Shown: positions 6,025 to 15,178 of the stretch, in pieces
How positions within the stretch are numbered: position 1 is the stretch's first letter
Layout of the letters: every line of letters starts with the position of its first letter
Source: Bacillota bacterium
GTDB lineage: Bacteria; Bacillota; Clostridia; Oscillospirales; Ruminococcaceae
Assembly (NCBI GenBank): GCA_029550985.1
Contig: JAKPGH010000094.1
Coordinates: 1 to 27,190, forward strand
Direction: 5' to 3'
Length of the DNA: 27,190 nt
Notes under the pieces: model-generated
What the model was told of the DNA's origin: nothing
Seen by the model: only the letters and a program-made list of their open reading frames with translations
Database searches by the model: none
Program-made: the position numbers and the translations under genes

Positions 6025-8469
6025 TTATTTCAACTGCTGCTGATGGCTGAAAAAATCCTTCCAGGGGTCTTCCCGGCTGATGCGCAGCAGCGCGTCCTGC
6101 ATATGAATGCCGTCGGGGGGAATCGTGTCCAGCTCGTCCCATCCAATGGGCATGGACACCGCCGCCCCCTCCCTCGCCCGGATGGAATAGGGGGCAACGC
6201 TGGTGGCTCCCCTGCCATTTCGCACCCAGTCGATGAAAATTCTGTTGGTGCGCTTGCTCTTTCTCATATTGCTGGTGTACCGGTCCGGCCACTTTTGCTC
6301 CATCACCTGAGCAATCCCCTTGGCGAAATCGTTGCAGGCATCCCAGGAGGCGGAGGGCTTCAGCGGCACCACCACATGATATCCCTTGCCGCCGCTGGTT
6401 TTGAGGTAGGAGACAAGGGAAAGCTCCGCTAGAATGCTCTTCAGGTCCTTCACCCCTTGGCGGACCATATCCAGCTCCATGCCCTCGTCTGGGTCCAGGT
6501 CAAAGACCAGCATATCCGGCTGCTCCAGATGCTCCACCCGGCTGCCCCAGACGTGAAACTCCAAAGTGCCCATCTGGGCTTCGGAGATAAGCCCTTCCCG
6601 GTTTTCAATGTAAAAATACTCCTCCGTCTCCCCGTCGCTGTTGGTGACGGGAATGGTGACCACCCCGGAGCTGCCGGAGCCTGGGTGCTTTTTGTAAAAG
6701 CAGGCCTGCGATACCCCCTTGGGGCAGCGGACAATGCTCAAAATCCGGTGGGTGACATAGGGCAGCATCCGCTCCGCCACCTTTGCGTAATAGCGGGCGA
6801 CGTCCCCTTTGGTGATGTTGGGGTGCTGGAAGATTATCTTGTCCGGGTTGCTGATTTTTACCCCCTCTACCAAAATGCTGTTGCCGGTTTCCATGGAATT
6901 CCCCCCTTCCCGGGCGGAGAATGCCGGCGTTCCCTCAGCCTCCGCCCCTTCTCGTTGTACTTCTTTTGGGTCCTTGTCCTCCCGCAAGCCCTGATAGCTT
7001 GCCTGCCGCAGCAAATGCTCCTGCGTCCATTCGGCGAATTTCACTTCCGCCACAAGCCGCGGCTCCAGCCAGGTGACGACTTCACCGGCTCTGGCTTTGG
7101 AAGGTACCTGAAATGGTGGCTGCTCTCTTTGCAAGCCTTGGAATTTTTCCATCAACTGAATCATATCCCGTTGGCTCAACCCCGTTCCGGCGCGGCCGGT
7201 GTAAACCAGCTCCCCGTCCTGATACACCCCAAGCAAAAGGGAGCTGATGGCCCGGTCCGACTGTTGCCGGGTGTAGCCGCCGATGACAAATTCCTGCCTT
7301 TTTTCGCATTTTACCTTAATCCAATCGCCGTTTCGGGTTCCGCTGTAGATGGAATCGGCTTTTTTGCCCACAATGCCTTCCAACTGCAACTGGCAGGCGG
7401 CGCGAAAGCTCTCTTCCCCGTTGCCCCTGGTGTGCCGGCTGTAGTGGAGATGGCGGGGAGCGCTTTGCATCAGCTCTTCCAGCTTTTGCTTCCGCCGGAT
7501 TAAGGGCAGGTTCCGCAAATCTTCGCCGTCCAAAGCCAGAAGGTCAAAGACAATGTAGGCGAGGTTTTGAGGCTTTGGGCTTCGCAGGTAGTTTTGCAGC
7601 GCCTGAAAATCCGTTTTGCCTTGGGCGTCGGTCACCGCCATTTCCCCGTCCAGAACCATGGCCCGCCCGCCGGCCCATTCCACCAGGGCGTCCGCCACCG
7701 GTTGAAAGCGATGGGTGTAGTCCTTCCCCCTGCGGGAGATAAGCCGCACACTGTTGGCCTCGATGTAGGCCACCATCCGGTAGCCGTCGTATTTGACTTC
7801 AAAGAGCCAGTCATCCCCCCGGGGGATGTCCTTTACCAGCTTGGCAAGCTGCACCTCGGTGCGTTGGAAGGGGTTGCGGACCAATTTTTCTGCCGCACCC
7901 GCTTCAATTTCCTCCATGGTGCGCCCGGTGCGGACGCTGGTGGTAAAGCCCGAAGCGCCTTCCTCCTCCCGGGCGTATTGGTCCTTTTCTTTGAGCAAAA
8001 GCCAGTTGTCGGAGGATTCCCCCGCCTTTTCCTTTAGCCGCACCAGCGCCCACTTGCCTTTCAGCCTTTTTCCATGGAGGATGATTTTCAAAGAACCCTC
8101 CCGAAGCCCCTGTTCGACATTGTTTTGCTGCTCCCAATAGCCTTCGTCCCAGAGCATGACGGTGCCGCCGCCGTACTCCCCCTTGGGGATGGTGCCCTCA
8201 AAGTGGCGGTAGTCCAGCGGGTGGTCCTCCACCCGAACGGCAAGGCGCTTGTCTTTCGGGTTGTAGGAAGGGCCTTTGGGTACCGCCCAGCTTAGGAGCG
8301 CGCCCTCCCATTCCAGCCGAAAGTCGTAATGGTCCCGCCGCGCCAAATGGTGCTGCACCACAAATCGCAGAGGTTCCGGCTCGGAACTTATGTCGGGGGC
8401 ATCCCCTTCCGGCTCGGGGGATTTGGCAAAGTCCCGCTTTTGGTAATATTCTTTCAGCTTGATGGCCAT
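6025..8469 (-). CDS. ligD: LigD, multifunctional non-homologous end-joining DNA ligase (PE-LIG-POL)
   Basis: An 814-residue protein that processes and seals double-strand breaks with Ku. Domain order read from motifs: phosphoesterase (about 35-170, with HHLARRDHYDFRLE), ATP-dependent ligase (about 205-480, nucleophile Lys226 in EVKYDGYR, LDGE at 273-276, EGIVGKKADS near 364-373, and DWIKVK near 382-387), then the primase-polymerase domain (about 530-805, metal motif FDLDPDEG at 656-663 and SGGKGYHVVVPL). A charged linker of about 40 residues separates ligase and polymerase. This order is the Pseudomonas type; mycobacterial LigD has the polymerase first. All three catalytic centres look intact. 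The ATG shares one base with the ku stop (TAATG), indicating a coupled two-gene operon. Confidence 0.96.
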   Translation of the reverse strand: MAIKLKEYYQKRDFAKSPEPEGDAPDISSEPEPLRFVVQHHLARRDHYDFRLEWEGALLSWAVPKGPSYNPKDKRLAVRVEDHPLDYRHFEGTIPKGEYGGGTVMLWDEGYWEQQNNVEQGLREGSLKIILHGKRLKGKWALVRLKEKAGESSDNWLLLKEKDQYAREEEGASGFTTSVRTGRTMEEIEAGAAEKLVRNPFQRTEVQLAKLVKDIPRGDDWLFEVKYDGYRMVAYIEANSVRLISRRGKDYTHRFQPVADALVEWAGGRAMVLDGEMAVTDAQGKTDFQALQNYLRSPKPQNLAYIVFDLLALDGEDLRNLPLIRRKQKLEELMQSAPRHLHYSRHTRGNGEESFRAACQLQLEGIVGKKADSIYSGTRNGDWIKVKCEKRQEFVIGGYTRQQSDRAISSLLLGVYQDGELVYTGRAGTGLSQRDMIQLMEKFQGLQREQPPFQVPSKARAGEVVTWLEPRLVAEVKFAEWTQEHLLRQASYQGLREDKDPKEVQREGAEAEGTPAFSAREGGNSMETGNSILVEGVKISNPDKIIFQHPNITKGDVARYYAKVAERMLPYVTHRILSIVRCPKGVSQACFYKKHPGSGSSGVVTIPVTNSDGETEEYFYIENREGLISEAQMGTLEFHVWGSRVEHLEQPDMLVFDLDPDEGMELDMVRQGVKDLKSILAELSLVSYLKTSGGKGYHVVVPLKPSASWDACNDFAKGIAQVMEQKWPDRYTSNMRKSKRTNRIFIDWVRNGRGATSVAPYSIRAREGAAVSMPIGWDELDTIPPDGIHMQDALLRISREDPWKDFFSHQQQLK

Positions 8470-9242
8470 TACGCCGGCGCCTTTTCTTTTTGCGCTTTTT
8501 CAACGCTTGCTTTGAGAGCTTCCATCAAGTCGATGACTTTGCTGGGACCTTCCGATTCGGGCGCCACCACTTCCTGCCCGGAGATTTTGGTTTCGATGAG
8601 GGCGCGGAGCTTGGCCTGGTACTCGTCCCTATATTGGGAGGGGTCGAAGGGCGTGTCCATGGAATTGATCAGCAGCTTTGCCATGTTCAGCTCCTGCTCG
8701 GAAATTTCCGGCTTGTGGTACGGCTTTTGCAGAGCCTTGACCTCGTCGGCGTAGAACATGGTGGAAATGAGGATGCCGTCCTCCCGGGGAATAATGGCCA
8801 TTAAGGTGTCCCGGGTGCCCAGCACCGTTTTGCCGATGGCGATTTTCTGTTCCGCCATCAGCGCGGCGCGGAGCAGCTCGAAGGCCTTTTCTCCCCCCGG
8901 TTCGGGAAAAGCCTGGTAGGTCTTGTCGTAGTAGACGGGAGAAATCTGATTAAGCTGGGCAAAGTGGAGAATTTGAATGGACTTTTCCTTTTCCGTTTTG
9001 ATTTTTTCAATTTCCTCGTCGGTGATGACCACGTACTTGTCCTTGTCGTATTCAAAACCCCTGACAATGTCCTCCGCCTTGATCTCCTTGCCGCAGTGGG
9101 CGCAGGTTTTTTTGTAGCGAATCCGGCTGTTGTCCTCTTTGTGCAGTTGATTGAAGTGAATGTCGTTGTCCTGGGTGGCGGTGGTCAGGGAAATGGGAAT
9201 GGCCACCATGCCGAACGCAATCACCGATTTGCGCGACGCCAT
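8469..9242 (-). CDS. ku: Ku, DNA end-binding protein of bacterial NHEJ
   Basis: A 257-residue homodimeric ring protein that binds double-strand DNA ends and recruits LigD. It starts with the characteristic RKSVIAFGMVAIPISL. It has the CAHCGKEI segment and EDIVRGFEYDKDKYVVITDEE, then a core ending in QYRDEYQAKLRALIETK. A short lysine-rich tail (KASVEKAQKEKAPA) fits the usual LigD-binding or DNA-binding C-terminus. GGAGG lies about 8 bases upstream of the ATG. The gene is directly upstream of ligD. In spore-formers this pair often protects the germinating spore, but I found no convincing forespore promoter here. Confidence 0.96.
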   Translation of the reverse strand: MASRKSVIAFGMVAIPISLTTATQDNDIHFNQLHKEDNSRIRYKKTCAHCGKEIKAEDIVRGFEYDKDKYVVITDEEIEKIKTEKEKSIQILHFAQLNQISPVYYDKTYQAFPEPGGEKAFELLRAALMAEQKIAIGKTVLGTRDTLMAIIPREDGILISTMFYADEVKALQKPYHKPEISEQELNMAKLLINSMDTPFDPSQYRDEYQAKLRALIETKISGQEVVAPESEGPSKVIDLMEALKASVEKAQKEKAPA

Positions 9243-9407
9243 AGCAAAACACCTCCAACCTTAGTGTTTCCGCCTGCCATAATTTTAAATATGAAAAAGC
9301 GGTGTTTAGGCAGGAAAAGCATGGGCGGTATATTTGCAGGGAAAAAGAAGACGATAAATCTATGCCCGTTGTGGCATATTGGTACTTTCACAGAAGGATG
9401 ATGGGAA

Positions 9408-9647
9408 ATGTCCAAAGAAAGCGCATATTTTGAAATTCGCAATCTCAGCGGCAAACACGACACCAAAACCCTCAAGCGGTCGCTGGATTCCTTCCGCGGC
9501 GTGCTGTCGGTCAGCGTCAACCCGGAAAAGAATTCCCTGGCGGTGGATTACGACAGCACAGGCGTTTCCAGTCACCAGTTGAGGCGGCATCTAGAAGAGC
9601 TGGGCTATCAGGTGGTGTCCACCCAAACGGACGAACACAAAATGTAG
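9408..9647 (+). CDS. Small HMA-like ferredoxin-fold protein lacking the CxxC metal site
   Basis: A 79-residue protein with the beta-alpha-beta-beta-alpha-beta pattern of heavy-metal-associated domains: YFEIRNLSG, helix KTLKRSLDSF, GVLSVSVNPEKNSLAVDYD, helix SSHQLRRHLEELGYQVV. The loop that normally holds GMTCxxC reads SGKHDTK, and the whole protein has no cysteine, so it cannot bind copper the usual way. It is divergent from ku and starts a run of small genes in the same direction. ATG at 9408 follows AAGGATGATGGG. Role unknown. Confidence 0.7.
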   Translation: MSKESAYFEIRNLSGKHDTKTLKRSLDSFRGVLSVSVNPEKNSLAVDYDSTGVSSHQLRRHLEELGYQVVSTQTDEHKM

Positions 9648-9656
9648 GTGAAGGAA

Positions 9657-9815
9657 ATGGGCAGCGAAAACAAGCGAAAAAACACCAAACAGAACCGAAA
9701 GGAAGACGGAAGATTCCGTTCCAAAAACATCAAACACGACCCCCAGGCGGAAGGCGCCCGGGCAAAATTCGGCCTCAACGCCACCTCCGACGGGGACCGC
9801 AAAACCTCGGGGTAA
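9657..9815 (+). CDS. Small basic hydrophilic protein, 52 residues, unknown function
   Basis: The short frame runs from an ATG preceded by AGGTGAAGG to a TAA. The product begins MGSENKRKNTKQNRKEDG, continues FRSKNIKHDPQAEGARAKFG and ends in a Gly/Asp/Lys tail. It is rich in Lys, Arg and Asn and lacks hydrophobic segments and cysteines, so it is probably disordered. It lies 9 bases after the HMA-like gene and 27 before the next, which supports a shared transcript. The KHDPQAEGARAKFG block resembles small conserved clostridial proteins of unknown role, recalled from memory only. Confidence 0.6.
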   Translation: MGSENKRKNTKQNRKEDGRFRSKNIKHDPQAEGARAKFGLNATSDGDRKTSG

Positions 9816-9842
9816 CCACCCCGAAGGAAAGGGGGAAATTTT

Positions 9843-10301
9843 TTGGACCGAGAGCAACTGATTCAGCAGGTTAAGAACGAGTACGCGCGGCTGGCCCAGC
9901 AGGAAAGCCGCGACCACCGCACCGACCAGTATAATAACGGCCTGTCGCCGGAAGCCTATTATGAGCAGGCCCTGGAACAGGCCATCCGGGAAATTGAGGC
10001 CGGAAAGCACGATGACTGCGGGTCGGGGTTAAAGGTCATCGAGCGGATTGCCAACCGCAAAACAAAAGCCCGGCGGATTCAAGACACCATTGAGTCCACC
10101 CTGCACAACATGGAAGCCGCCGAGGAGATGATGGCCTTCGAGCAGGACCCCAAAAAAATCCAGGAGCTGGAGGAGGCAAACCGCCGCCGCGCCCAAGTCA
10201 TTCCCCAGATGATCCGGGAGATGAAAGAAGCCAAGGCGAAAGAGGAGCTTGCTTCCAACAGCCCCAATGTCATAGGAGGAGGTGGCGGAAATGGCTCATA
10301 A
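9843..10301 (+). CDS. Unknown helical/coiled-coil protein, 152 residues
   Basis: I do not recognise the family. The product is almost entirely charged helix, with long Glu/Lys/Arg/Gln stretches such as EAAEEMMAFEQDPKKIQELEE, and ends in a glycine-rich tail (GGGGGNGS). There is no signal peptide or membrane segment. The likely start is TTG at 9843, preceded by AAAGGGGG. The 3' end overlaps the next gene by 11 bases, so the two are probably co-translated and could interact through coiled coils. Confidence 0.65.
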   Translation: MDREQLIQQVKNEYARLAQQESRDHRTDQYNNGLSPEAYYEQALEQAIREIEAGKHDDCGSGLKVIERIANRKTKARRIQDTIESTLHNMEAAEEMMAFEQDPKKIQELEEANRRRAQVIPQMIREMKEAKAKEELASNSPNVIGGGGGNGS

Positions 10302-10536
10302 CTTCATGAAAGATCTGGATAAGATCCGAAAGTCGCAGAAGTGGGAGCGGATTAGGCAGCTGCGGAAGAAGCTGGCCATCACCAGGCACAACATCGAAGT
10401 TTCCAAAGAGATTATGGCCGAAACCCCTTCCGACGCCCAGCAGGAGCAGCTGAAAGAAAAAATCACCCAGCGCCAGCACGGCATTGCCGGCATTAAAAAG
10501 GAAATCCGCGACATCCAGCAGGAGCTGAAGAAATAA
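10291..10536 (+). CDS. Unknown small helical protein, 81 residues
   Basis: Not recognised. It is a highly charged all-helical protein beginning MAHNFMKDLDKIRKSQKW and ending IQQELKK, predicted to form a coiled coil. ATG at 10291 is chosen over GTG at 10282 because AGGAGG (10276-10281) gives a normal 9-base spacing. It is the last gene of the small-gene run and is followed by a strong terminator. Confidence 0.65.
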   Translation: MAHNFMKDLDKIRKSQKWERIRQLRKKLAITRHNIEVSKEIMAETPSDAQQEQLKEKITQRQHGIAGIKKEIRDIQQELKK

Positions 10537-10588
10537 ACAGCGGCCGAGCATCCCTGCAACGGAACATTCGCTGCAACTTAGCGCAATC

Positions 10589-10617
10589 AAAACGCCGCCC
10601 GAAAGGGGCGGCGTTTT
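10589..10617. terminator. Bidirectional terminator
   Basis: A 12-bp stem (10589-10600 with 10606-10617), loop GAAAG. T runs occur on both strands, so it ends the small-gene operon and the convergent ferritin-like gene. Confidence 0.9.
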
Positions 10618-10624
10618 TGCGCGG

Positions 10625-11863
10625 TTAAGAACGGGCGATGGTGGTGTTGTCCACGGTGCGGTCGGTCAGCTCCTGCACGGGGTTGGTTTTGGCCTCCGCC
10701 CGGTAGTCGATGTTGCACTTCTTCTGATGCTCCACGATGACGTTGTGGCTTGCCACCGCGTTGACGTCGTGGTTGACCTTGTTTTGATAGAAGAAGAACT
10801 CGTGGTCCTTCGGCAGCTGGGGCACGGGGGCGTACTCCTCCCGGTTGGCGGTGAGCAAAATCTGCTGCCCCAGGATTTGGCGGACATAGTCCCGGGTGTC
10901 GTGGAACTGCAGCAGCTTGGGGAATTCCCCTCCGGGAATGACCTGCTGCCACTCTTTATTTTCGTATTTGCGCAGCAGGTCCACCGCGTCGTGGAGGTGG
11001 GCGATTTCCTGCTGCAGGTGCATCTCCCAAATGGACTTGACGTTGGCGTCCTGCTCGTCCTGGTAGAAGGAGTAGTAGAGATAGCACTCCATATACTCGT
11101 GGAGCAGCAGGTTTTCCAGCCAGGTGCAGTTGGGGTCCAGCAGGGAGCCGTAATGGGTGACGTGCTGCTCCTCAATCATGCCGATTTCCAAATAAAGCTG
11201 GCGGCCCAAGTCGTTGTAGTAGGTGTTGCCGATGTTCATATAGAAGTTCATGGTCTGTTGCTCGCCGGCGGTGATGATGAGGATGTTCAGCTTGGTGCGC
11301 AGATCGGCGGTCTTAAAGTCCACCGGGTACTTGACCGAGTCGAAGGGGAACCGGTGCTCCGCGATGGTGGGGCGCCCCGGGGTGATGTCCACGTAGCTTT
11401 TCACCAGCTGCTGCGCCGGAATCTGGGCGTCCAAATCTAGCAGGTTGGCGTAGCGGTACAGGTGGTCGAAGTCCTCCAACAGGGCAAAGTCCAGCGCCTG
11501 CTTGACGTAAGGGTTGGGTTCGTTTTGGGCAAGCCAGGCCGTTAAGTCCACCGCCACGTGTTCGTAGCCGATGGTGGTTTCCAGCTGGGTTTCGTCAATG
11601 GGCTTGAGCCAGTTGATGTGCTTTTGCTGCTGCTGCTCGATGCGGCGGGAAAGGGCCAGCTCCCGGCGCAGGTCGTTGTTTTGGCAGTTGCGGTGGAATT
11701 GATGCTTAAAGAATATGGATTCCACCTCGATGCCGTTCATCAGAATAATGCGGACTTTGGTGTAAGGGTCCACCGTCATCTTGTTGTAGGGCGTGGGATA
11801 GACGGTGCGCCAGTCCATGATGGTGTCTTTGATGGCCACCGGCTTTTGCTCAAACGGGTTCAT
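10625..11863 (-). CDS. Tandem ferritin-like domain protein, 412 residues, function unknown
   Basis: A soluble protein that appears to hold two helical ferritin-like halves. In the second half, putative di-iron ligands are E201, E231/E232 with H234, E256, and E286xxH289 (EIAHLH). In the first half a weaker set is E76 with H82, E101-H102, and E130 with H134. The family binds two iron or manganese atoms between four helices for oxidation, reductase or storage chemistry; which applies here cannot be told. The start is the ATG at 11861-11863 behind GGAAAGGGG. It is divergent from the molybdenum hydroxylase operon. The C-terminal ~110 residues are not ferritin-like and not recognised. Confidence 0.6.
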   Translation of the reverse strand: MNPFEQKPVAIKDTIMDWRTVYPTPYNKMTVDPYTKVRIILMNGIEVESIFFKHQFHRNCQNNDLRRELALSRRIEQQQQKHINWLKPIDETQLETTIGYEHVAVDLTAWLAQNEPNPYVKQALDFALLEDFDHLYRYANLLDLDAQIPAQQLVKSYVDITPGRPTIAEHRFPFDSVKYPVDFKTADLRTKLNILIITAGEQQTMNFYMNIGNTYYNDLGRQLYLEIGMIEEQHVTHYGSLLDPNCTWLENLLLHEYMECYLYYSFYQDEQDANVKSIWEMHLQQEIAHLHDAVDLLRKYENKEWQQVIPGGEFPKLLQFHDTRDYVRQILGQQILLTANREEYAPVPQLPKDHEFFFYQNKVNHDVNAVASHNVIVEHQKKCNIDYRAEAKTNPVQELTDRTVDNTTIARS

Positions 11864-12011
11864 GTAAAATCCCCTTTCCGTATTCAGTTTTGCATTATTT
11901 TTTCCTCGGGGCGGCAAGCTATACCTTAGAAAGGACAAGAGGCGGCATCTTCGCATAATTGCAACAAAGATGGAAAAACTTAGCGATAAAGCCAAAGAAA
12001 GGGGGCTCTGC

Positions 12012-14342
12012 GTGAGTTACGCCATTGGAAAAGCAATTCAGCGCAAGGAAGCGTGGGACAAGGTGACGGGAAAGGCAAAGTACACCGACGACCTGCCGGG
12101 GTTGGACGTCCTTTCCGCCCGGCTGCTGACCAGCACCTGTGCCCACGGCGTCATTCGGCGGCTGGACATCTCCAAAGCCCTTGGAGTGCGGGGGGTCAAA
12201 GCCGTTTTGACGGGAGCCGACTGCCCGGAGCTTTTCGGTCCCCTGGTATTGGACCGCCCTGCTTTGGCCCGGGACGTAGTGCGCTACGCCGGGGAGCCGG
12301 TGGCTTTGGTGGTGGCACAGGACGAGCCCACCGCCGAACTGGCCGTACGGCTCATCGAAGTGGAGTACGAGCCCCTGCCGGCGGTGCTGACGCCTTCTCA
12401 GGCGCTGGCGGAAGGGGCGGCTTTGGTTCACCGGCAGCCCAACGGGTACAAAAAAGTGGTGCCCGACGTCTACCCCAAAGCCGGCACCAACATTGCCAGC
12501 CACTATCGCGTCCAAAAAGGAGACGCCCAAAAGGCTTTGGCGGAGTGCGACTTTGTGGTGCGGCAGCGGTTTTCCCTTCCCCCTTCTTACCACATAGCCA
12601 TGGAGGTACGGACCGCCCGGGCCGAAATTTCCGCCGACGGCAACGTGGTGATTACCACCTCCTCCCAATCCCCCTATGGGGTGCGAAAGCAGCTTTCGGA
12701 AGCCTTTTTGATTCCCGCCGGGCAGATTCAGGTGAAAGTCCCCTTTGTGGGCGGGGGATTTGGCGGCAAGGCCCCCGTCTTTTTGGAGATACTGGCCCTT
12801 TTGGCCTCCCGCAGCGTGGGAGGAAAGGCAGTGCGACTTACCATCCCCCGGGAACAGGACATGGCCAGCGCCCCCAGCCGCATCGGGTTGGAGGCGGACA
12901 TTAAACTGGGCGCCAATCGGGATGGGAAAATTCAAGCCGCCGAAATCACCTACTGGCTGGACTGCGGCGCCTACGCCGACATTTCCCCCTACATGGCAAA
13001 GGCGGCGGCAGTGGACTGCACCGGGCCCTACCACATCGAACATTTAAGTTGCGATTCCTATTGCGTCTACACCAACCACACTTTTGCCACCTCCTACCGC
13101 AGCTTTGCCCACGAATCCTTTACCTTTTGCATCGAGCGGGCCGTGGATTTGCTGGCAAAACAATGCGGGGTGGACCCGCTGGAATTTCGCATCCGAAACG
13201 CCATTCGCCCGGGCAGCTTCACTCCGACGCAGGTGGCGGTTACCGAAAGTCTGGTGGGAAATTTGACCCAGTGCCTGCAACAGGTGAAGGAACTTTCCCA
13301 GTGGGACGGCGGGAAAGGGGTGTTCATTAAGGAGGATACCGTTCGGGCCAAAGGGGTGGCCTGCCTGTGGAAGACCGAAAACCCGCCCACCGACGCCGTT
13401 TCGGGGGCTTTGATTACCTTTAACCCCGACGGCAGCGTCAACCTTCACACCGGCGTGGTGGAGATGGGCTCGGGCGGCCAAACCAACCTGGCGCAAATTT
13501 TGGCGGAAAAGCTGAAAATGGACCCGGGTCAGGTCCACGTGGTGATGCCGGTGGACACCCGCACGGCACCCGAACACTGGAAAACCGTCGCCAGCATGAC
13601 GGAATACATGGCGGGCCATGCGGTCATGCGGGCGGCGGACGACCTGCTTGCCCAACTGCGCCGCAACGGCGCCGAAGCGCTCCAATGCCCCATGGAGGAG
13701 ATTGAAGTTGCCAACGGCCGCGTCTTTTCCCGCAAAAATCCCGACCGGTTTATCCCTTTCCGGGACATTGTGCAGGGGTATCGCTCCCCACAGCGGGAGT
13801 CCCTCGGGGAGCCGGTGCTGGGTCGGGGCGGCTTTATGCTCAAAGGGCTGAGCCTGTTGGACCCCCAAACCGGGAAAGGGAAAACAGGCCCTTCCTGGAC
13901 GGTGGGAGCGCAGGTGGTGGAGGTGGAGGTAAATGTCAAAACCTTTACCTACCGGATTCTCTCCGCCTCCACCGTCATGAATGTGGGAAAGGTCATCAAC
14001 CCCGAACTGATGCGCTCCATGATAGCGGGGGGCATGTCCATGGGCGTCAGCATGGCCAGTCGAGAGGCCGCCGTTTACGACGAACAGGGCATTGTCCGAG
14101 CGCCCAACCTGCGGACTTATAAGCTGCTCCACATCGGGCAGGAGCCGGACTACCGCGTGGGCTTTGTGGAAACGCCGGAACAGGATTCTCCCTACGGGGT
14201 GCGCAGCTATTCCGAGCACGGCATCATCGGCATTCCGGCGGCTTTGGCCAACGCCCTGTCCGCCGCTTTTGGCAGGGAATTGTGTTTGCTGCCCTTAACG
14301 CCGGAACGGATTTGGAAAGCAATCAGGGAGGAGCCTAAATGA
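12012..14342 (+). CDS. Xanthine dehydrogenase family, molybdopterin-binding large subunit
   Basis: Catalytic subunit of a three-part molybdenum hydroxylase that oxidises a heterocycle or aldehyde with water as oxygen source. The chain is about 776 residues, typical for the separate Mo subunit. Visible family marks: the N-terminal GKAKYTDDLPG fold, VRYAGEPVALVVA, the cofactor loop VGGGFGGK (about 246-253), and the C-terminal catalytic glutamate in SEHGIIGIPAA (about 735). The substrate loop reads TSYRSFAHESF, not the CoxL signature, so CO dehydrogenase is unlikely. GTG at 12012 has AAAGGGGG upstream; an earlier ATG at 11970 has no ribosome site. Its stop overlaps the FAD subunit start (ATGA). 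The substrate is unknown. Confidence 0.92.
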   Translation: MSYAIGKAIQRKEAWDKVTGKAKYTDDLPGLDVLSARLLTSTCAHGVIRRLDISKALGVRGVKAVLTGADCPELFGPLVLDRPALARDVVRYAGEPVALVVAQDEPTAELAVRLIEVEYEPLPAVLTPSQALAEGAALVHRQPNGYKKVVPDVYPKAGTNIASHYRVQKGDAQKALAECDFVVRQRFSLPPSYHIAMEVRTARAEISADGNVVITTSSQSPYGVRKQLSEAFLIPAGQIQVKVPFVGGGFGGKAPVFLEILALLASRSVGGKAVRLTIPREQDMASAPSRIGLEADIKLGANRDGKIQAAEITYWLDCGAYADISPYMAKAAAVDCTGPYHIEHLSCDSYCVYTNHTFATSYRSFAHESFTFCIERAVDLLAKQCGVDPLEFRIRNAIRPGSFTPTQVAVTESLVGNLTQCLQQVKELSQWDGGKGVFIKEDTVRAKGVACLWKTENPPTDAVSGALITFNPDGSVNLHTGVVEMGSGGQTNLAQILAEKLKMDPGQVHVVMPVDTRTAPEHWKTVASMTEYMAGHAVMRAADDLLAQLRRNGAEALQCPMEEIEVANGRVFSRKNPDRFIPFRDIVQGYRSPQRESLGEPVLGRGGFMLKGLSLLDPQTGKGKTGPSWTVGAQVVEVEVNVKTFTYRILSASTVMNVGKVINPELMRSMIAGGMSMGVSMASREAAVYDEQGIVRAPNLRTYKLLHIGQEPDYRVGFVETPEQDSPYGVRSYSEHGIIGIPAALANALSAAFGRELCLLPLTPERIWKAIREEPK

Positions 14343-15178
14343 TTCCCTTTGACTTTATCTACTGCCGCCCCGACACGATGGAAGATGCCTATCAGGCTTT
14401 TGTGCAGCTGCAGACCGAGGGCAAAAATCCTTACTATTACGCCGGCGGCAGCGAAATCATCACCATGGCCAGAGCAGGCAGCATCCGGCCGGGTGCGGTC
14501 ATCGACCTTAAGCAGATTCCGCAGTGCAGGGTACTTTCCCTGGATTCCGAGGAACTGCACCTGGGTTCGGTCTGCACGTTAAACGAAGTAAAGGAGTCCA
14601 AGCTGTTTCCCCTTCTTGCCCTGGCCTGCGGGCGGATTGCTGACCACACCAACCAGTGCCGCATCACGCTGGGGGGCAACCTTTGCGGCACCATCCGGTA
14701 CCGGGAAACCTGCCTTCCCCTGCTTCTTGCCGACGCTTCTGTCACCCTCTTCGGCCGGCAAGGGTTGCGCACGGTGCCCTTTACCAGCGTGTTTGATGGG
14801 CGGATGCGGCTGGATGCCGGCGAATTTCTCGTACAGGTTCATGTGCCAAGGAAAGCTTTGCAGGCGCCCCATTACCACATCAAGCAGACGGCCAGCGAAA
14901 AAATCGACTACCCCATGGTGACCGTTGCCGCCCTGTGGCAGGACCATTTCCTGCGGGTGGCCTGCTCGGGACTCTGCGCGGAACCCTTTCGCAGCGCGGA
15001 AATGGAAGCGGTGCTCAACGCTCAAAACCTTTCCGGTGCCGACCGTGTCCGCAAGGCGGTGGAATTGTTGCCGCAACCAGCCTATGACGATGTGGAGGGC
15101 TCGGCGGAATACCGGAAGTTTGTGTTTCAAACCATTCTGGAGGCTTTGTTGGAGGAGGTTACCCATGGTCCGCTATGA
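14339..15178 (+). CDS. Xanthine dehydrogenase family, FAD-binding subunit
   Basis: A 279-residue middle subunit that carries electrons from the iron-sulfur clusters to NAD+ or another acceptor through FAD. It shows the N-terminal FAD loop YYYAGGSEIITMAR and the second FAD segment CRITLGGNLCGTIRYRETCLPLLLADA. The C-terminal domain of the family follows. It starts at an ATG overlapping the large-subunit stop, and its own 3' end overlaps the iron-sulfur subunit by 14 bases, so all three are coupled. Order Mo-FAD-FeS. Confidence 0.9.
   Translation: MIPFDFIYCRPDTMEDAYQAFVQLQTEGKNPYYYAGGSEIITMARAGSIRPGAVIDLKQIPQCRVLSLDSEELHLGSVCTLNEVKESKLFPLLALACGRIADHTNQCRITLGGNLCGTIRYRETCLPLLLADASVTLFGRQGLRTVPFTSVFDGRMRLDAGEFLVQVHVPRKALQAPHYHIKQTASEKIDYPMVTVAALWQDHFLRVACSGLCAEPFRSAEMEAVLNAQNLSGADRVRKAVELLPQPAYDDVEGSAEYRKFVFQTILEALLEEVTHGPL

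Noticed and set aside
9243..9330. Forespore (sigma-G-like) promoter in front of ku
   Set aside because: Only poor matches such as TCATA and CATATTT occur, with wrong spacing; not enough to claim.
11864..12011. Molybdenum-cofactor or purine riboswitch before the hydroxylase operon
   Set aside because: The gap of about 150 bases, shared with a divergent gene, shows no conserved riboswitch core or multi-stem junction I can recognise.
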